From JBJXGV01 sp046160485 (GTDB taxonomy: Bacteria; Orphanbacterota; Orphanbacteria; JBJXGV01), in contig JBJXGV010000033.1 of NCBI GenBank assembly GCA_046160485.1, positions 8,463-72,462 of the forward strand: DNA of 64,000 bases, given 5' to 3'. The position numbers were made by a program, and so were the translations under genes. This document shows positions 37,729-46,231 of the stretch, piece by piece (the stretch's first letter is position 1; each line of letters begins with the position of its first letter). The notes beneath the pieces were generated by a model. That model searched no databases. It was given only the letters and a program-made list of their open reading frames with translations, and was not told the DNA's origin.

Positions 37729-37986
37729 TTAGCGGTTGACGTCGTCGCGCGCGATGACGCGTGTCTTCACGCGAATCACGCCTTTGAGCGAATCGATCAG
37801 TTGCAGGTACGCAGGCAGAAGGTCGTCTTCTTCGAGGTCGTCGTACGGAATCTTGCGCGAAACGATGATCCCAACGCTATGACCGTCCTCGTCGTCGACG
37901 ATCGCGACGCTTTCGACGTTCTTGAACTCGAGAAGCGCGGATTCATAGATGGCGATCGCCCGTTGGCATTCCTCGCGTGTCGTCAT
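37729..37986 (-). CDS. small acidic protein of unknown function
   Basis: 85 residues from ATG 37986. It starts with a helix (TTREECQRAIAIYESALLEF), then has a beta-alpha pattern (VESVAIVDDEDGHSVGIIVS, DLLPAYLQLIDSLKGVIRVK). Composition is normal for a soluble protein; there is no signal peptide. The frame extends upstream only into Arg/Ala-rich out-of-frame sequence from the next gene. No family recognised. Confidence 0.6.
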   Translation of the reverse strand: MTTREECQRAIAIYESALLEFKNVESVAIVDDEDGHSVGIIVSRKIPYDDLEEDDLLPAYLQLIDSLKGVIRVKTRVIARDDVNR

Positions 37987-38012
37987 GCGTGCGTCGGAGC
38001 GTGGCCCACTCT

Positions 38013-38417
38013 CTAGTTCGTCATCGAGCTGGTGGGCGGGGCCGCCGCCTTGCGTTTCTCCGCCTCCCGTTTCTTTCGCGCGCTCACGAACGAGTTGATG
38101 CACAGCGCGAGGAATCCCGCCGAGAGAAACAGCATGAGCGACTGGGTCACGGCGGCCTGCGACGAAATCTGCCCGCCGCCGAGCCAAAGAAACACGCCCT
38201 TGGCGCCGAGCACGACACCCACGAGGCCGAGCATCGCGGCAACGTGCATCGCGTGCATGCGCAGTTTCGAGTTGAGCGCGACGACGCCGAGCACGAGAAG
38301 CGGCAAACCGATAAACGCCGGCGTGAGCGCGGACACTTTTGACGGCTCGGGGCTGAAACACCCCTTCATTCCGATGAACGCGAGAAGAAATCCGATGATG
38401 ATTGTGGCGGGTCCCAC
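38013..38417 (-). CDS. small four-helix membrane protein
   Basis: 134 residues with four hydrophobic segments (ATIIIGFLLAFIGMKGCF; LTPAFIGLPLLVLGVVAL; HVAAMLGLVGVVLGAKGVFL; SLMLFLSAGFLALCINSFV) and a basic cytoplasmic tail (ARKKREAEKRKA). GTG 38417 is chosen over TTG 38423 because AGGAG then sits 8 bases upstream. Its stop is 26 bases from the 85-residue gene, so the two may be an operon. It is divergent from the MFS-Rieske operon. Family not recognised. Confidence 0.65.
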   Translation of the reverse strand: MGPATIIIGFLLAFIGMKGCFSPEPSKVSALTPAFIGLPLLVLGVVALNSKLRMHAMHVAAMLGLVGVVLGAKGVFLWLGGGQISSQAAVTQSLMLFLSAGFLALCINSFVSARKKREAEKRKAAAPPTSSMTN

Positions 38418-38548
38418 GTGCAAGCGCTCCTCTCTCGGTGTTTGCGAATGCGTGCGGGCGAGATCATAGCGCGCCGCGGCGCGCCGTCTCCATCGAAAAG
38501 CCGCAATGCCTCCCCTCTCGTCTTCGCACTCTTGTTACACTCGCCCGC

Positions 38549-39787
38549 ATGCAATCGAAATGGAATCCGTGGGCGGGCCTCGAAGGGCTTCCTCGCGGCG
38601 TGTGGATTCTCTTCGCGGTGACGCTCGTCAACCGGATGGGAACGATGGTGTTGCCGTTCCTCGTTCTCTACCTGACTCGCGACGTCGGATTTTCGGCGGC
38701 GCGCGCCGGGCTCGTTCTCGCGGTGTACGGCATCGGCGCGCTCTGCGCCGCACCGCTCGCGGGGCGGCTCTGCGACCGGTACGGCGCGCCGCGCGTCATG
38801 ACGCTTTCGCTCGTCTCCGGGGCAGTCGTGTTCTTTCTCTTTCCGTTCGCGCACTCGTGGTGGTCGATCCTGGCTGCCTCCGCCGCCCTCGCGATCGCGT
38901 CGGAAGGTTTTCGCCCCGCGAGTCTCTCGATCGTCGCGTCGATCGTCGAGCCGAGCGATTTGAAACGCGCGTTCGCCGCGATCCGCCTCGCCATCAACCT
39001 GGGAATGAGCATCGGCCCGGCTATCGGAGGATTTCTCGCGACGGCGTCGTTTCATTGGCTCTTCGTGCTCGATGGCGCTACGGCGCTCGCCGCCGCGATC
39101 GTGCTCTTCGTCTGGCCGATCCGCGTGCCGCCGCACGCGGGCGCGCCGCGCGATGCGGGCGCCGCCCACGACAACGCGCCGGCGACCGTATCGCCGCCGC
39201 TTCGTTCCGCCGCCGCGCTTCGCGACAAGGACCTGCTCGTGTTTCTCTTCGGCGTCATTCTCGTCGCGATGGTTTTCTTCCAACACGAGGGCGCGATGCC
39301 GATTTACCTCGTTCGCGACCTTCATCTGCGCGAGTCGACCTACGGGCTTCTTTTCACGATCAACACGATCCTTATCGTGCTCCTCGAGGTTCGCCTCAAC
39401 GTGACGACGTCGCATTGGCCGCATCGCAAGTCGCTCGCGCTTGGAACGCTGCTCCTCGGTCTCGGTTTCGGCGGCCTCGCGTTTTGCCGCGAGATCTGGG
39501 GCGTGATCGCCACCGTGGTCGTCTGGACGTTCGGCGAGATGATGGCGCTGCCGCCGATGTCGGCGTACGTCGCGGAACTCGCGCCGGCCGCGCGGCGCGG
39601 CGAGTACATGGGGGTCTACACGATGTCGTGGGGAATCGCATTCACGATCGGGCCCTGGCTCGGCACGGTGGCGCTCGACCGTGTCGGCGGGCGCGCGCTT
39701 TGGCTCGGCGTCTTTGCGTTCGCGATGATTGCGGTCGTCGTGCTCGCGCGCACTCGCGGACGGCGCGGCGCGCCGGCGGTCGCATGA
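38549..39787 (+). CDS. MFS transporter
   Basis: 412 residues with 12 hydrophobic helices in two halves. The MFS motif between helices 2 and 3 is visible as LAGRLCDRYGAPR, and motif B-like AAIRLAINLGMSIGPAIGGF lies in the first half. The size and N-terminal shape (WILFAVTLVNRMGTMVLPFLVLYL) match the drug:H+ antiporter group (YdeR/MdtH-like). ATG 38549. Its TGA overlaps the ATG of the Rieske oxygenase gene (ATGA), so the transporter may move the substrate or product of that enzyme. Confidence 0.9.
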   Translation: MQSKWNPWAGLEGLPRGVWILFAVTLVNRMGTMVLPFLVLYLTRDVGFSAARAGLVLAVYGIGALCAAPLAGRLCDRYGAPRVMTLSLVSGAVVFFLFPFAHSWWSILAASAALAIASEGFRPASLSIVASIVEPSDLKRAFAAIRLAINLGMSIGPAIGGFLATASFHWLFVLDGATALAAAIVLFVWPIRVPPHAGAPRDAGAAHDNAPATVSPPLRSAAALRDKDLLVFLFGVILVAMVFFQHEGAMPIYLVRDLHLRESTYGLLFTINTILIVLLEVRLNVTTSHWPHRKSLALGTLLLGLGFGGLAFCREIWGVIATVVVWTFGEMMALPPMSAYVAELAPAARRGEYMGVYTMSWGIAFTIGPWLGTVALDRVGGRALWLGVFAFAMIAVVVLARTRGRRGAPAVA

Positions 39788-40863
39788 GCCCGCACGACGG
39801 AGACGCGCAGCGATCCGGCGGCGTGCGCGCTCCGGAGGGCGAGTGGATTCGCGACGACTGGTACGTTGCGTGCCTAAGCCGCGAACTCGGCACGCGGCCG
39901 CTCGCGCGAACGGTGTTGGGCGTGCCGCTCGTCGTCTTCCGCGCCGAGGATGGCCGCGCAGCCGCGCTCGCCGACCGGTGCGCGCATCGCAGCGCGCCGC
40001 TCTCGATCGGCGCCGTGCGCGGCGGCCGCATCGAGTGTGCGTATCACGGCTGGCAGTTCGATGGCGGCGGCATCTGCCGCGAGGTGCCGGGGCTCTGCGC
40101 GGAGCACGAGGGAAAGGCGCGGCGGGTCGCGAGCTACGCGGTTGTCGAGCGCGACGGATTCGTCTGGGTGTACACCGCGCCGAACGTGGAGCCTGCCTCG
40201 CTTCCGCACACGCTCGAACTCGCCGCCGACTCGCGCTACACGAGCGTGAGCAAGGTTGTCGAAGTCGAGGGGAGTCTCTTCGCCACGCTCGAAAACACGC
40301 TCGACAGCATTCACACGGCGTACGTCCATCGCGGGCTGTTTCGCGGAGGGCGAGCGCCGGTGGAGATCACTGTCGTCGTGACGCGTACCGCGGAGGGCTT
40401 CTCCGCGGAGTACATCGGCGAGCCGAGCCCGCCCGGAATCGCGGTTCGCCTGCTCGCCCCGTCGGGTGGAATCCTTCGACATGTCGATCAGTTCGCGCTG
40501 CCGTCGGTCGCACAGGTCGACTACTGGCTCGGCGATGCAAATCACTTCCGCGTGACGTCGTTCTGCACGCCGGTCGATGCGCACCACACGAGGATCTACG
40601 CGACGATCAGCCTGCGGTTGCGAATCCCCGCGCGGCTCGTACTCCCGCTTTTGGCGCCATTCGCGTGGAAAATCTTCCACCAAGACGCGCGAATCCTGCG
40701 ACTGCAGACGGAGACGATTCGGCGTTTCGGCGACGAGAGTTTCGTCTCGACGGAAATCGATCTTCTCGGCGGCGAGATCCGGCGATTGCTGCGGCATGGG
40801 CGGCGCGACGCCGCGGCGGAGCTTGCGCCGGGCGCTCGCCGCGAGGTGAAGATGCGGCTATGA
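39784..40863 (+). CDS. Rieske non-heme iron oxygenase
   Basis: 359 residues. The Rieske 2Fe-2S domain has ligands Cys66/His68 and Cys85/His88 (CAHRSAPLSIG, IECAYHGWQF). The catalytic domain has the mononuclear iron site Asp174-x2-His177-x4-His182 inside ENTLDSIHTAYVHRG, with the bridging Asp present. No signal peptide. Such single-chain oxygenases (KshA/DAF-36/VanA-like) hydroxylate or demethylate a ring or sterol substrate and need a reductase, which is not encoded nearby. It starts at ATG 39784 with ATGA overlap to the MFS gene and is followed by a small membrane protein. Confidence 0.9.
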   Translation: MSPHDGDAQRSGGVRAPEGEWIRDDWYVACLSRELGTRPLARTVLGVPLVVFRAEDGRAAALADRCAHRSAPLSIGAVRGGRIECAYHGWQFDGGGICREVPGLCAEHEGKARRVASYAVVERDGFVWVYTAPNVEPASLPHTLELAADSRYTSVSKVVEVEGSLFATLENTLDSIHTAYVHRGLFRGGRAPVEITVVVTRTAEGFSAEYIGEPSPPGIAVRLLAPSGGILRHVDQFALPSVAQVDYWLGDANHFRVTSFCTPVDAHHTRIYATISLRLRIPARLVLPLLAPFAWKIFHQDARILRLQTETIRRFGDESFVSTEIDLLGGEIRRLLRHGRRDAAAELAPGARREVKMRL

Positions 40864-40943
40864 CGGCCGGCGATGGGGTCGCGCCGCGCGAACCCGTCGG
40901 AAACGCTCCGACGCTTCCGGCATCTACTGAGCCGGAGGTCTGC

Positions 40944-41156
40944 ATGAAGGTTCCTCGCGTCAATCCTGTCGGGGTCGTCGAGTACCCAAAGGGCTACGTC
41001 CGCGTGCGCAGCACTCTGCCCGCGCCGGCGCGCATCGTCGCGTGGGTGGCGCTCATCGCTTTCGCCGTCGTGGGTGTCGTCACGACCGTCGCCAGCGTCG
41101 GGCGCTACTGTCTCACGAGCGACGCGGGGGACACGGCCGAACTCCCGCGCCGCTAG
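40944..41156 (+). CDS. small single-pass membrane protein
   Basis: 70 residues from ATG 40944, behind GGAGG at the right distance. A basic N-terminal part (KVPRVNPVGVVEYPKGYVRV) precedes one hydrophobic helix (IVAWVALIAFAVVGVVTTVA) and a short tail. An alternative ATG at 40860 overlaps the oxygenase stop (ATGA) and would add 28 residues; the stronger ribosome site favours 40944. As third gene of the MFS-Rieske operon it might help anchor the oxygenase, but nothing in the sequence proves this. Confidence 0.55.
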   Translation: MKVPRVNPVGVVEYPKGYVRVRSTLPAPARIVAWVALIAFAVVGVVTTVASVGRYCLTSDAGDTAELPRR

Positions 41157-41205
41157 GACGGTGCCCGCGCGCGGGCCAAGCGCCGGACGTCGCGTCGCGT
41201 CGCGC

Positions 41206-41257
41206 TCCGCACGCCGCGCACGCCGCGCACGCCGCGAGCGCCGCGCGCTCCGCGCTC
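41206..41257. repeat. short tandem repeat (CGCACGCCG)n
   Basis: Three exact copies of the 9-base unit cgcacgccg, followed by three variants (cgagcgccg, cgcgctccg, cgctc). It lies in the 146-base gap between the small membrane protein gene and the M1 peptidase gene. It is similar in sequence to the stretch at 12828-12901. Confidence 0.6.
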
Positions 41258-41302
41258 ATTCGGGTGGCGGCGCGTTCCTCGTTTGTGCGATCCTCGCGCC
41301 TC

Positions 41303-43222
41303 ATGGTCCATCGAACCGCGTTCGCCACATGCGTCACCCTCGCCGCGCTGATGGCGTTGGCCGAGACCGCGCCCGCGCGCGCCGACGCGCCCGCGCGCGA
41401 CCCGCACTCGCAGAGCCGCCCGGACGAAGTGCGCGTCACGCACGCCGACATCGATTGGACTGTCGACTTCGAGCGCCGCGAGCTGCGGGGCGCGGTGGCG
41501 TGGAGCTTCGAGCGCGTCGCTCCATCCGCGGAGTCGCTCGTGTTCGATACGCGCGGGCTTGCCATCGAGTCGGTCGAGGGAGCGCGCGGCGATGCGCGGC
41601 GCTTCGACCTGGCGTACGAGCACCCGCTTCTCGGTCGCGCGCTCGTCGTCCACCTCGAGCCGGACGATCAGCGCATCACGATTCGCTATCGCACGGGCCC
41701 CGAGTCGGCGGCGCTTCAATGGCTCGATCCCGCGCAGACTGCTGAGAAGACGCAACCGTTTCTCTTCTCGCAGGCGCAGGCGATTCTCGCGCGCACCATG
41801 CTTCCGTGCCAGGACTCGCCGGCCGTGCGGATCACCTACTCGGCAAACGTCCGCGTTCCGCGTGGATTGGTGGCGGTGATGGCGGCGCGGAGCGCGGGCG
41901 CGCCCTCGCTCGCCGCCGCCGGCCCGGGCGACGCGGCACCCGACGCACGCGACACGATCTATCGATTCGAGATGCCGCAGCCGATTCCGAGTTACCTGAT
42001 CGCGATCGCGGTCGGCGACATCGCGTTCGCGCCGCTCGGCCCGCGAACCGGCGTCTATGCCGAGCCCTCCGTGCTTGACCGCGCCGCATACGAATTCGCG
42101 GACACGGAAAAGATGCTCGAGTCCGCCGAGGCGCTCTTCGGGCCGTACCGGTGGGAGCGCTACGACATCATCGTTCTGCCGCCGAGCTTTCCCTACGGAG
42201 GGATGGAGAACCCGCGCCTCACCTTCGCGACGCCCACCGTTCTCGCCGGCGACCGGTCGCTCGTCGCGCTCATCGCGCACGAACTCGCGCACTCGTGGTC
42301 GGGAAACCTTGTCACGAACGCGACGTGGGCCGACTTCTGGCTCAACGAAGGGTTCACGGTCTACTTCGAGCGGCGCATCATCGAGGCGGTGTACGGCGTG
42401 GAGCGCGCGGAGATGGAAGCGCTTCTCGGCTGGGAAGATCTCCACAAGGAGTTGAAGCAGCTCGCGCCGGACGACACGCGGCTCGTGCAGCGCTCGATCG
42501 CGCGTAAGGATCCGGACGAGGGGATCACGTCGATCGCGTACGAAAAGGGCTGCCTTTTCCTCCGCTTGATCGAGGAGGCTGTCGGTCGCGAGCGTTTCGA
42601 TCCGTTTCTGCGCCGCTGGTTCGACACGAACGCGTTCACGAGCCGGACGAGCGCCGAGTTCGAGCGCGTGTTGCGGCGCGAGTTGTTCGCCGGCCAGGCC
42701 GCGCGCACGCGCGCGCTCGGCGTTTCCGGATGGCTCTACGAGCCGGGCCTTCCTGACAACGCACCGCGCGCCCGGAGCGCGGCGCTCGACGCCGCCGCGG
42801 ACGCCGCCCGCGCGTTCGCTGCCGGAAGGACGCGTGCGGCCGCGCTCCCCGCGCGCGGCTGGACGACGCACGAGTGGCTGCAGTTCCTCCACGCGCTGCC
42901 GCCGAAACTGACCGTGGCGCAGTTGCGCGAACTCGACGCCGCGTGGGCGCTCACGAACACGACCAACAACGAGATCCTCGCGCACTGGCTCGAGATCTCG
43001 CTGCGCGGCGGCTACGCGGAGATCGACGCGGCGCTCGCGCGTTTCCTCACGACGCAGGGGCGCCGCAAATTCCTCGAGCCGCTCTACAAGGAGTTGGTGG
43101 AGACATCGCACGGAAAGCGGCGCGCGGGCGAGATCTACGCTGAGGCGCGGCCGCTCTATCATCCGATCTCGCGCGCGACCGTCGACGAGATCCTCGGCTG
43201 GACGGAGCGTGCGGCGAATTAG
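41303..43222 (+). CDS. M1-family aminopeptidase, exported
   Basis: 639 residues. The signal peptide (1-28, ending APARA) exports it. The M1 exopeptidase motif is FPYGGMENPRLTF (GGMEN). The zinc site is HELAHSWSGN with His326, Glu327 and His330, and the third ligand Glu349 lies in WLNEGFTVYFE. Overall length and the C-terminal helical domain resemble leukotriene-A4-hydrolase-like aminopeptidases. A Tyr proton donor is probably in SIAYEKG. ATG 41303 begins the signal peptide; longer frames read the repeat. It would trim N-terminal residues from peptides outside the inner membrane, matching the S9 enzyme and OPT importer. Confidence 0.92.
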   Translation: MVHRTAFATCVTLAALMALAETAPARADAPARDPHSQSRPDEVRVTHADIDWTVDFERRELRGAVAWSFERVAPSAESLVFDTRGLAIESVEGARGDARRFDLAYEHPLLGRALVVHLEPDDQRITIRYRTGPESAALQWLDPAQTAEKTQPFLFSQAQAILARTMLPCQDSPAVRITYSANVRVPRGLVAVMAARSAGAPSLAAAGPGDAAPDARDTIYRFEMPQPIPSYLIAIAVGDIAFAPLGPRTGVYAEPSVLDRAAYEFADTEKMLESAEALFGPYRWERYDIIVLPPSFPYGGMENPRLTFATPTVLAGDRSLVALIAHELAHSWSGNLVTNATWADFWLNEGFTVYFERRIIEAVYGVERAEMEALLGWEDLHKELKQLAPDDTRLVQRSIARKDPDEGITSIAYEKGCLFLRLIEEAVGRERFDPFLRRWFDTNAFTSRTSAEFERVLRRELFAGQAARTRALGVSGWLYEPGLPDNAPRARSAALDAAADAARAFAAGRTRAAALPARGWTTHEWLQFLHALPPKLTVAQLRELDAAWALTNTTNNEILAHWLEISLRGGYAEIDAALARFLTTQGRRKFLEPLYKELVETSHGKRRAGEIYAEARPLYHPISRATVDEILGWTERAAN

Positions 43223-43276
43223 GTCGGCTGCCGGCGCGGCCTCGCGCGTCTTGGCGATGACGCACGATCCCGAGCG

Positions 43277-44662
43277 ATGACGTCAGCGCGCGCCGATGTC
43301 GTGATCTGCGGCGCGGGAATCGCCGGCGTTGCGACCGCGTACCATCTCGCGGTTCGGCGCGGCGTGACGGGCGTCGTGCTCGTCGACGAACGCGAGCCGC
43401 TTTCGCTCACGAGCAGCAAGGGGACGGGCGGCTATCGCAACTGGTGGCCGGGCCCCGACGACGCGATGGTGCGGCTCATGAATCGCAGTATCGCGCTCAT
43501 GGAAGAACTCGCGCGCGAGAGCGGCGACACGTTCCGGATGAACAGGCGCGGCTACGCGTTTTTCACGGCCGAGGCGCGCGGCGTTGCGGAGATGCGGAGC
43601 ACGGCAGCGGCGGTTGCGGCGCTCGGCGCGGGATCGCTGCGCGAACACACCGCGGGTTCGTCGTTCGCCGACAGCCGCGCCGATGGTGGCACGACCGCGC
43701 GGAGCGGGCTTCCCGATGACGACGGCGCCGACCTCACGCTCGATCGCGCGGCGATTCGAGACGCGCTTCCATTCATCACGCCCGACGCTGTCGCCGCGCT
43801 GCACGTCCGCCGCGCGGGCACGTTCGACCCGCTTCGCTTCGGAGCGTGGCTTCTCGAACGCGTGCGCGCGGCGGGCGTCGACGTCGTGCGCGCGCGCGTC
43901 GACGGCATCGACGTCGCGAGTGGCCGCGTCCGCGGCGTGCGCCTCGCCGGCGGCGGCGCGATCGAATCGCCCCGCGTCGTGCTCGCTCCCGGTCCGCACC
44001 TCGCGCGTGTGGGCGGTGCGCTCGGCCTCGAAATCCCCGTGACGCTCGAGCTGCATGGCAAGATCATCTTCGACGATGAGCACGGCGTCGTGCCGCATGA
44101 TGCGCCGCTCCTGATTTGGAACGATCCCGTGCGTCTGCCGTGGACCGACGACGAGCGCGCGCGTTTCGCCACGAACGCTGCGACGCACCGCCTCCTCGAC
44201 GAGTTCCCGGCGGGCATTCACGTGCGGTCGAGCGGCGTTCGCGGCGATCGCACGCTCCAGATCATCTGGACCTACGACACGTCGGCGCGCGAGATGATTT
44301 GGCCGCCCGAGCACGACCCGCACTACGCGGAGATTCTCATCCGAGGTCTCTCGAGAATGATTCCGGCGTTCTGCGCATACCACGGCCGCGCCGCGCGCGC
44401 GCGCGTCGACGGCGGCTACTACTGCAAGACGCCGGAGAATCGCCCGATCGTCGGGCCGTTGCCCGTCGACGGCGCGTACGTCATTGCCGCGCTCTCGGGT
44501 TTCGGAGTGATGGCCTCGCAGGCCGCGGCCGAAATCGTCGCCGCGCAAATCGCCGGCGATGCCGCGCCAGCCTACGCGCGTGCGTTCCGCTATGGGCGCC
44601 ACTCCGAGCCCGAGTATCAGCGGATCATTCGCGAGTGGGGCGCCGCTTCCGGACAGCTCTAG
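43277..44662 (+). CDS. FAD-dependent oxidoreductase (DAO family)
   Basis: 461 residues. The N-terminal dinucleotide-binding motif is VVICGAGIAGVATAYHLA, followed by the acidic strand end VVLVDEREP. The DAO C-terminal region has YCKTPENRPIVGPLPVDGAYVIAALSGFGVM, where FAD contacts are expected. The stretch TSSKGTGGYRNWWPG matches the loop near the flavin in sarcosine/glycine-oxidase-like enzymes. Likely oxidises an amine or amino acid, with substrate unknown. ATG 43277 gives the complete Rossmann motif. It converges with the M16 genes across a shared terminator hairpin. Confidence 0.85.
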   Translation: MTSARADVVICGAGIAGVATAYHLAVRRGVTGVVLVDEREPLSLTSSKGTGGYRNWWPGPDDAMVRLMNRSIALMEELARESGDTFRMNRRGYAFFTAEARGVAEMRSTAAAVAALGAGSLREHTAGSSFADSRADGGTTARSGLPDDDGADLTLDRAAIRDALPFITPDAVAALHVRRAGTFDPLRFGAWLLERVRAAGVDVVRARVDGIDVASGRVRGVRLAGGGAIESPRVVLAPGPHLARVGGALGLEIPVTLELHGKIIFDDEHGVVPHDAPLLIWNDPVRLPWTDDERARFATNAATHRLLDEFPAGIHVRSSGVRGDRTLQIIWTYDTSAREMIWPPEHDPHYAEILIRGLSRMIPAFCAYHGRAARARVDGGYYCKTPENRPIVGPLPVDGAYVIAALSGFGVMASQAAAEIVAAQIAGDAAPAYARAFRYGRHSEPEYQRIIREWGAASGQL

Positions 44663-44671
44663 ACAAAGAAA

Positions 44672-44701
44672 CTCCCGGCGTCTCGTACGAGGCGCCGGGA
44701 G
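44672..44701 (-). terminator. terminator between convergent genes
   Basis: A 15-base stem (CTCCCGGCGTCTCGT against ACGAGGCGCCGGGAG, one mismatch). On the minus strand it is followed by TTTCTTTGTCT. It would end the M16 operon and, read from the other side, slow transcripts of the FAD oxidoreductase gene. Confidence 0.7.
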
Positions 44702-44728
44702 CATGAAGACGAGTGCGACGCGCGCACC

Positions 44729-46231
44729 CTACATCGCGAACATATCTCCCGCCTTGACGATCATGACGTCTTCCGGCTTGAGTCCGAGCGGCATTCCGAT
44801 GAAGAGCTTGTCCTCCGCGAGAACCTCGTCCGCCTTCGGCGTCGGGTAGTCGATCGGCGACGGCTCGCCCGACGTGAGCGCGCGCTTCATCGCCTCCGCG
44901 TCGGTCGTGATGATCGCGTAGCGCAGCTTCGACGGGTCGATCCACTTGCGAAGCTCGGCGTTCACTTCGCTCGCGCTGACGGTCGTGAAACGCTTCCGCG
45001 ATTTGTCGAGATGATTGCTCGTCCCGTAGAACGCGTCGTCGAGCGCGAAACCGATTCGCCGCGACGTGGTCATCTCCCACAAGCGCGTGTAGCCGTCGAG
45101 GAATCCCTTCGCGCGCGTAATCTCCTCTTCCGTCAGGCCGTTCTTCAGCAGCTTGTCGACCTCCCAGAGCGCGTTGCGAATCGCGAAGACGCGGTTCTGG
45201 TGCTCGACCGGCCGGATCCAAATGCTGAACTGCTGGCGCGAGCGGCCGACGTTCACGCGAGGATACGAACCCCATCCTTCCTGCCGGAAGTACTCGGCGT
45301 ACGCGTAGTCGCCGTAGTTGAGGCCGCGTTTCTCGCGCAGCGATTGGAAGAGCCGGCCCGCCGACTGACGGTGTTCGCCGAACGCCGAGACGCCGAGCCA
45401 GAACGGCGCGAAGTTCGCGTCGGTCCTGCGAAGCGCAAACGGGTAACCCATCGAAATCGCCGTCGCCGGCGCTTCCTTCTCCACGATCACAACGCGCGGC
45501 CCGCTCGGCTTCGCTTCCGGGATTGCGACCGGCGCTGGCCCCTCGGGCAGTTTCGCGAACGCGCTCTTGATGCGATCGGGCAGATCTTTCGGAAATCCGC
45601 CGGCCAGACCGATCGTCAGGCGGTTGCTCGTGAACACCTTCGCCGCATGCGCCCGCACCTTCGCCAGATCGAGCGACTTGACGCCCGCGACCGTTCCGTC
45701 GACCGGGTGTCCGTACGGGTGTCCCTTGTAGAGCATCCACTCGAGCGTTTCCTTGCCGAACGTTTCGTCGTCGTTCGAGCGCAATTCATTCTCGATCGAC
45801 GAAACCTGCAGGTCACGCAGGCGCCCGAACTCCTTCGGATCCCAGCGCGGATGCAGAAGCACGTCCTGCATGATCGCGAGGAAGCCGTCGAGGTGATCTT
45901 TGTGGACACGCCCCGAGAAAATCGTGACTTCCTTGTCCATTCGCAGCGAAAGTTCCGCCGCCATCGGGAAGAGCGCTTCGAGCAGTTCGGCCGACGTGAG
46001 TTTCTCGGTGCCGCCATCGGTCATGATGTTGGCGGCGAGCGCGGTGATTCCCTCTTGTCCCGCCGGATCGTCGACGGAACCGCTGCGGAAGAGGAATCGA
46101 AACGCGACGAGCGGGTTCTCGGGTTCGCTGATTGCGATGACGTGCGGCTCGGCAGCGCGCGCGCGGCCCGAGATCGCGAGAGCAGCGAAGACCGCGAGCG
46201 CGAGAATCGAAGTCAGGCTAGCGCGAACCAT
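44729..46231 (-). CDS. M16-family peptidase-like subunit lacking the zinc site
   Basis: 500 residues with a signal peptide (about 1-26, ending GRARA). Two M16 half-domains are present. The position of the catalytic HxxEH is GITALAANIMTDGG, so His, Glu and His are Ala64, Ala67 and Asn68. The C-terminal half keeps the family's R/Y region (LFQSLREKRGLNYGDYAYAE). It is therefore the non-catalytic partner of the upstream M16 protein, like the alpha subunit of mitochondrial processing peptidase. ATG 46231 follows GAGGAGGAG and overlaps the catalytic subunit gene by 14 bases, so equal amounts are likely. Confidence 0.88.
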   Translation of the reverse strand: MVRASLTSILALAVFAALAISGRARAAEPHVIAISEPENPLVAFRFLFRSGSVDDPAGQEGITALAANIMTDGGTEKLTSAELLEALFPMAAELSLRMDKEVTIFSGRVHKDHLDGFLAIMQDVLLHPRWDPKEFGRLRDLQVSSIENELRSNDDETFGKETLEWMLYKGHPYGHPVDGTVAGVKSLDLAKVRAHAAKVFTSNRLTIGLAGGFPKDLPDRIKSAFAKLPEGPAPVAIPEAKPSGPRVVIVEKEAPATAISMGYPFALRRTDANFAPFWLGVSAFGEHRQSAGRLFQSLREKRGLNYGDYAYAEYFRQEGWGSYPRVNVGRSRQQFSIWIRPVEHQNRVFAIRNALWEVDKLLKNGLTEEEITRAKGFLDGYTRLWEMTTSRRIGFALDDAFYGTSNHLDKSRKRFTTVSASEVNAELRKWIDPSKLRYAIITTDAEAMKRALTSGEPSPIDYPTPKADEVLAEDKLFIGMPLGLKPEDVMIVKAGDMFAM

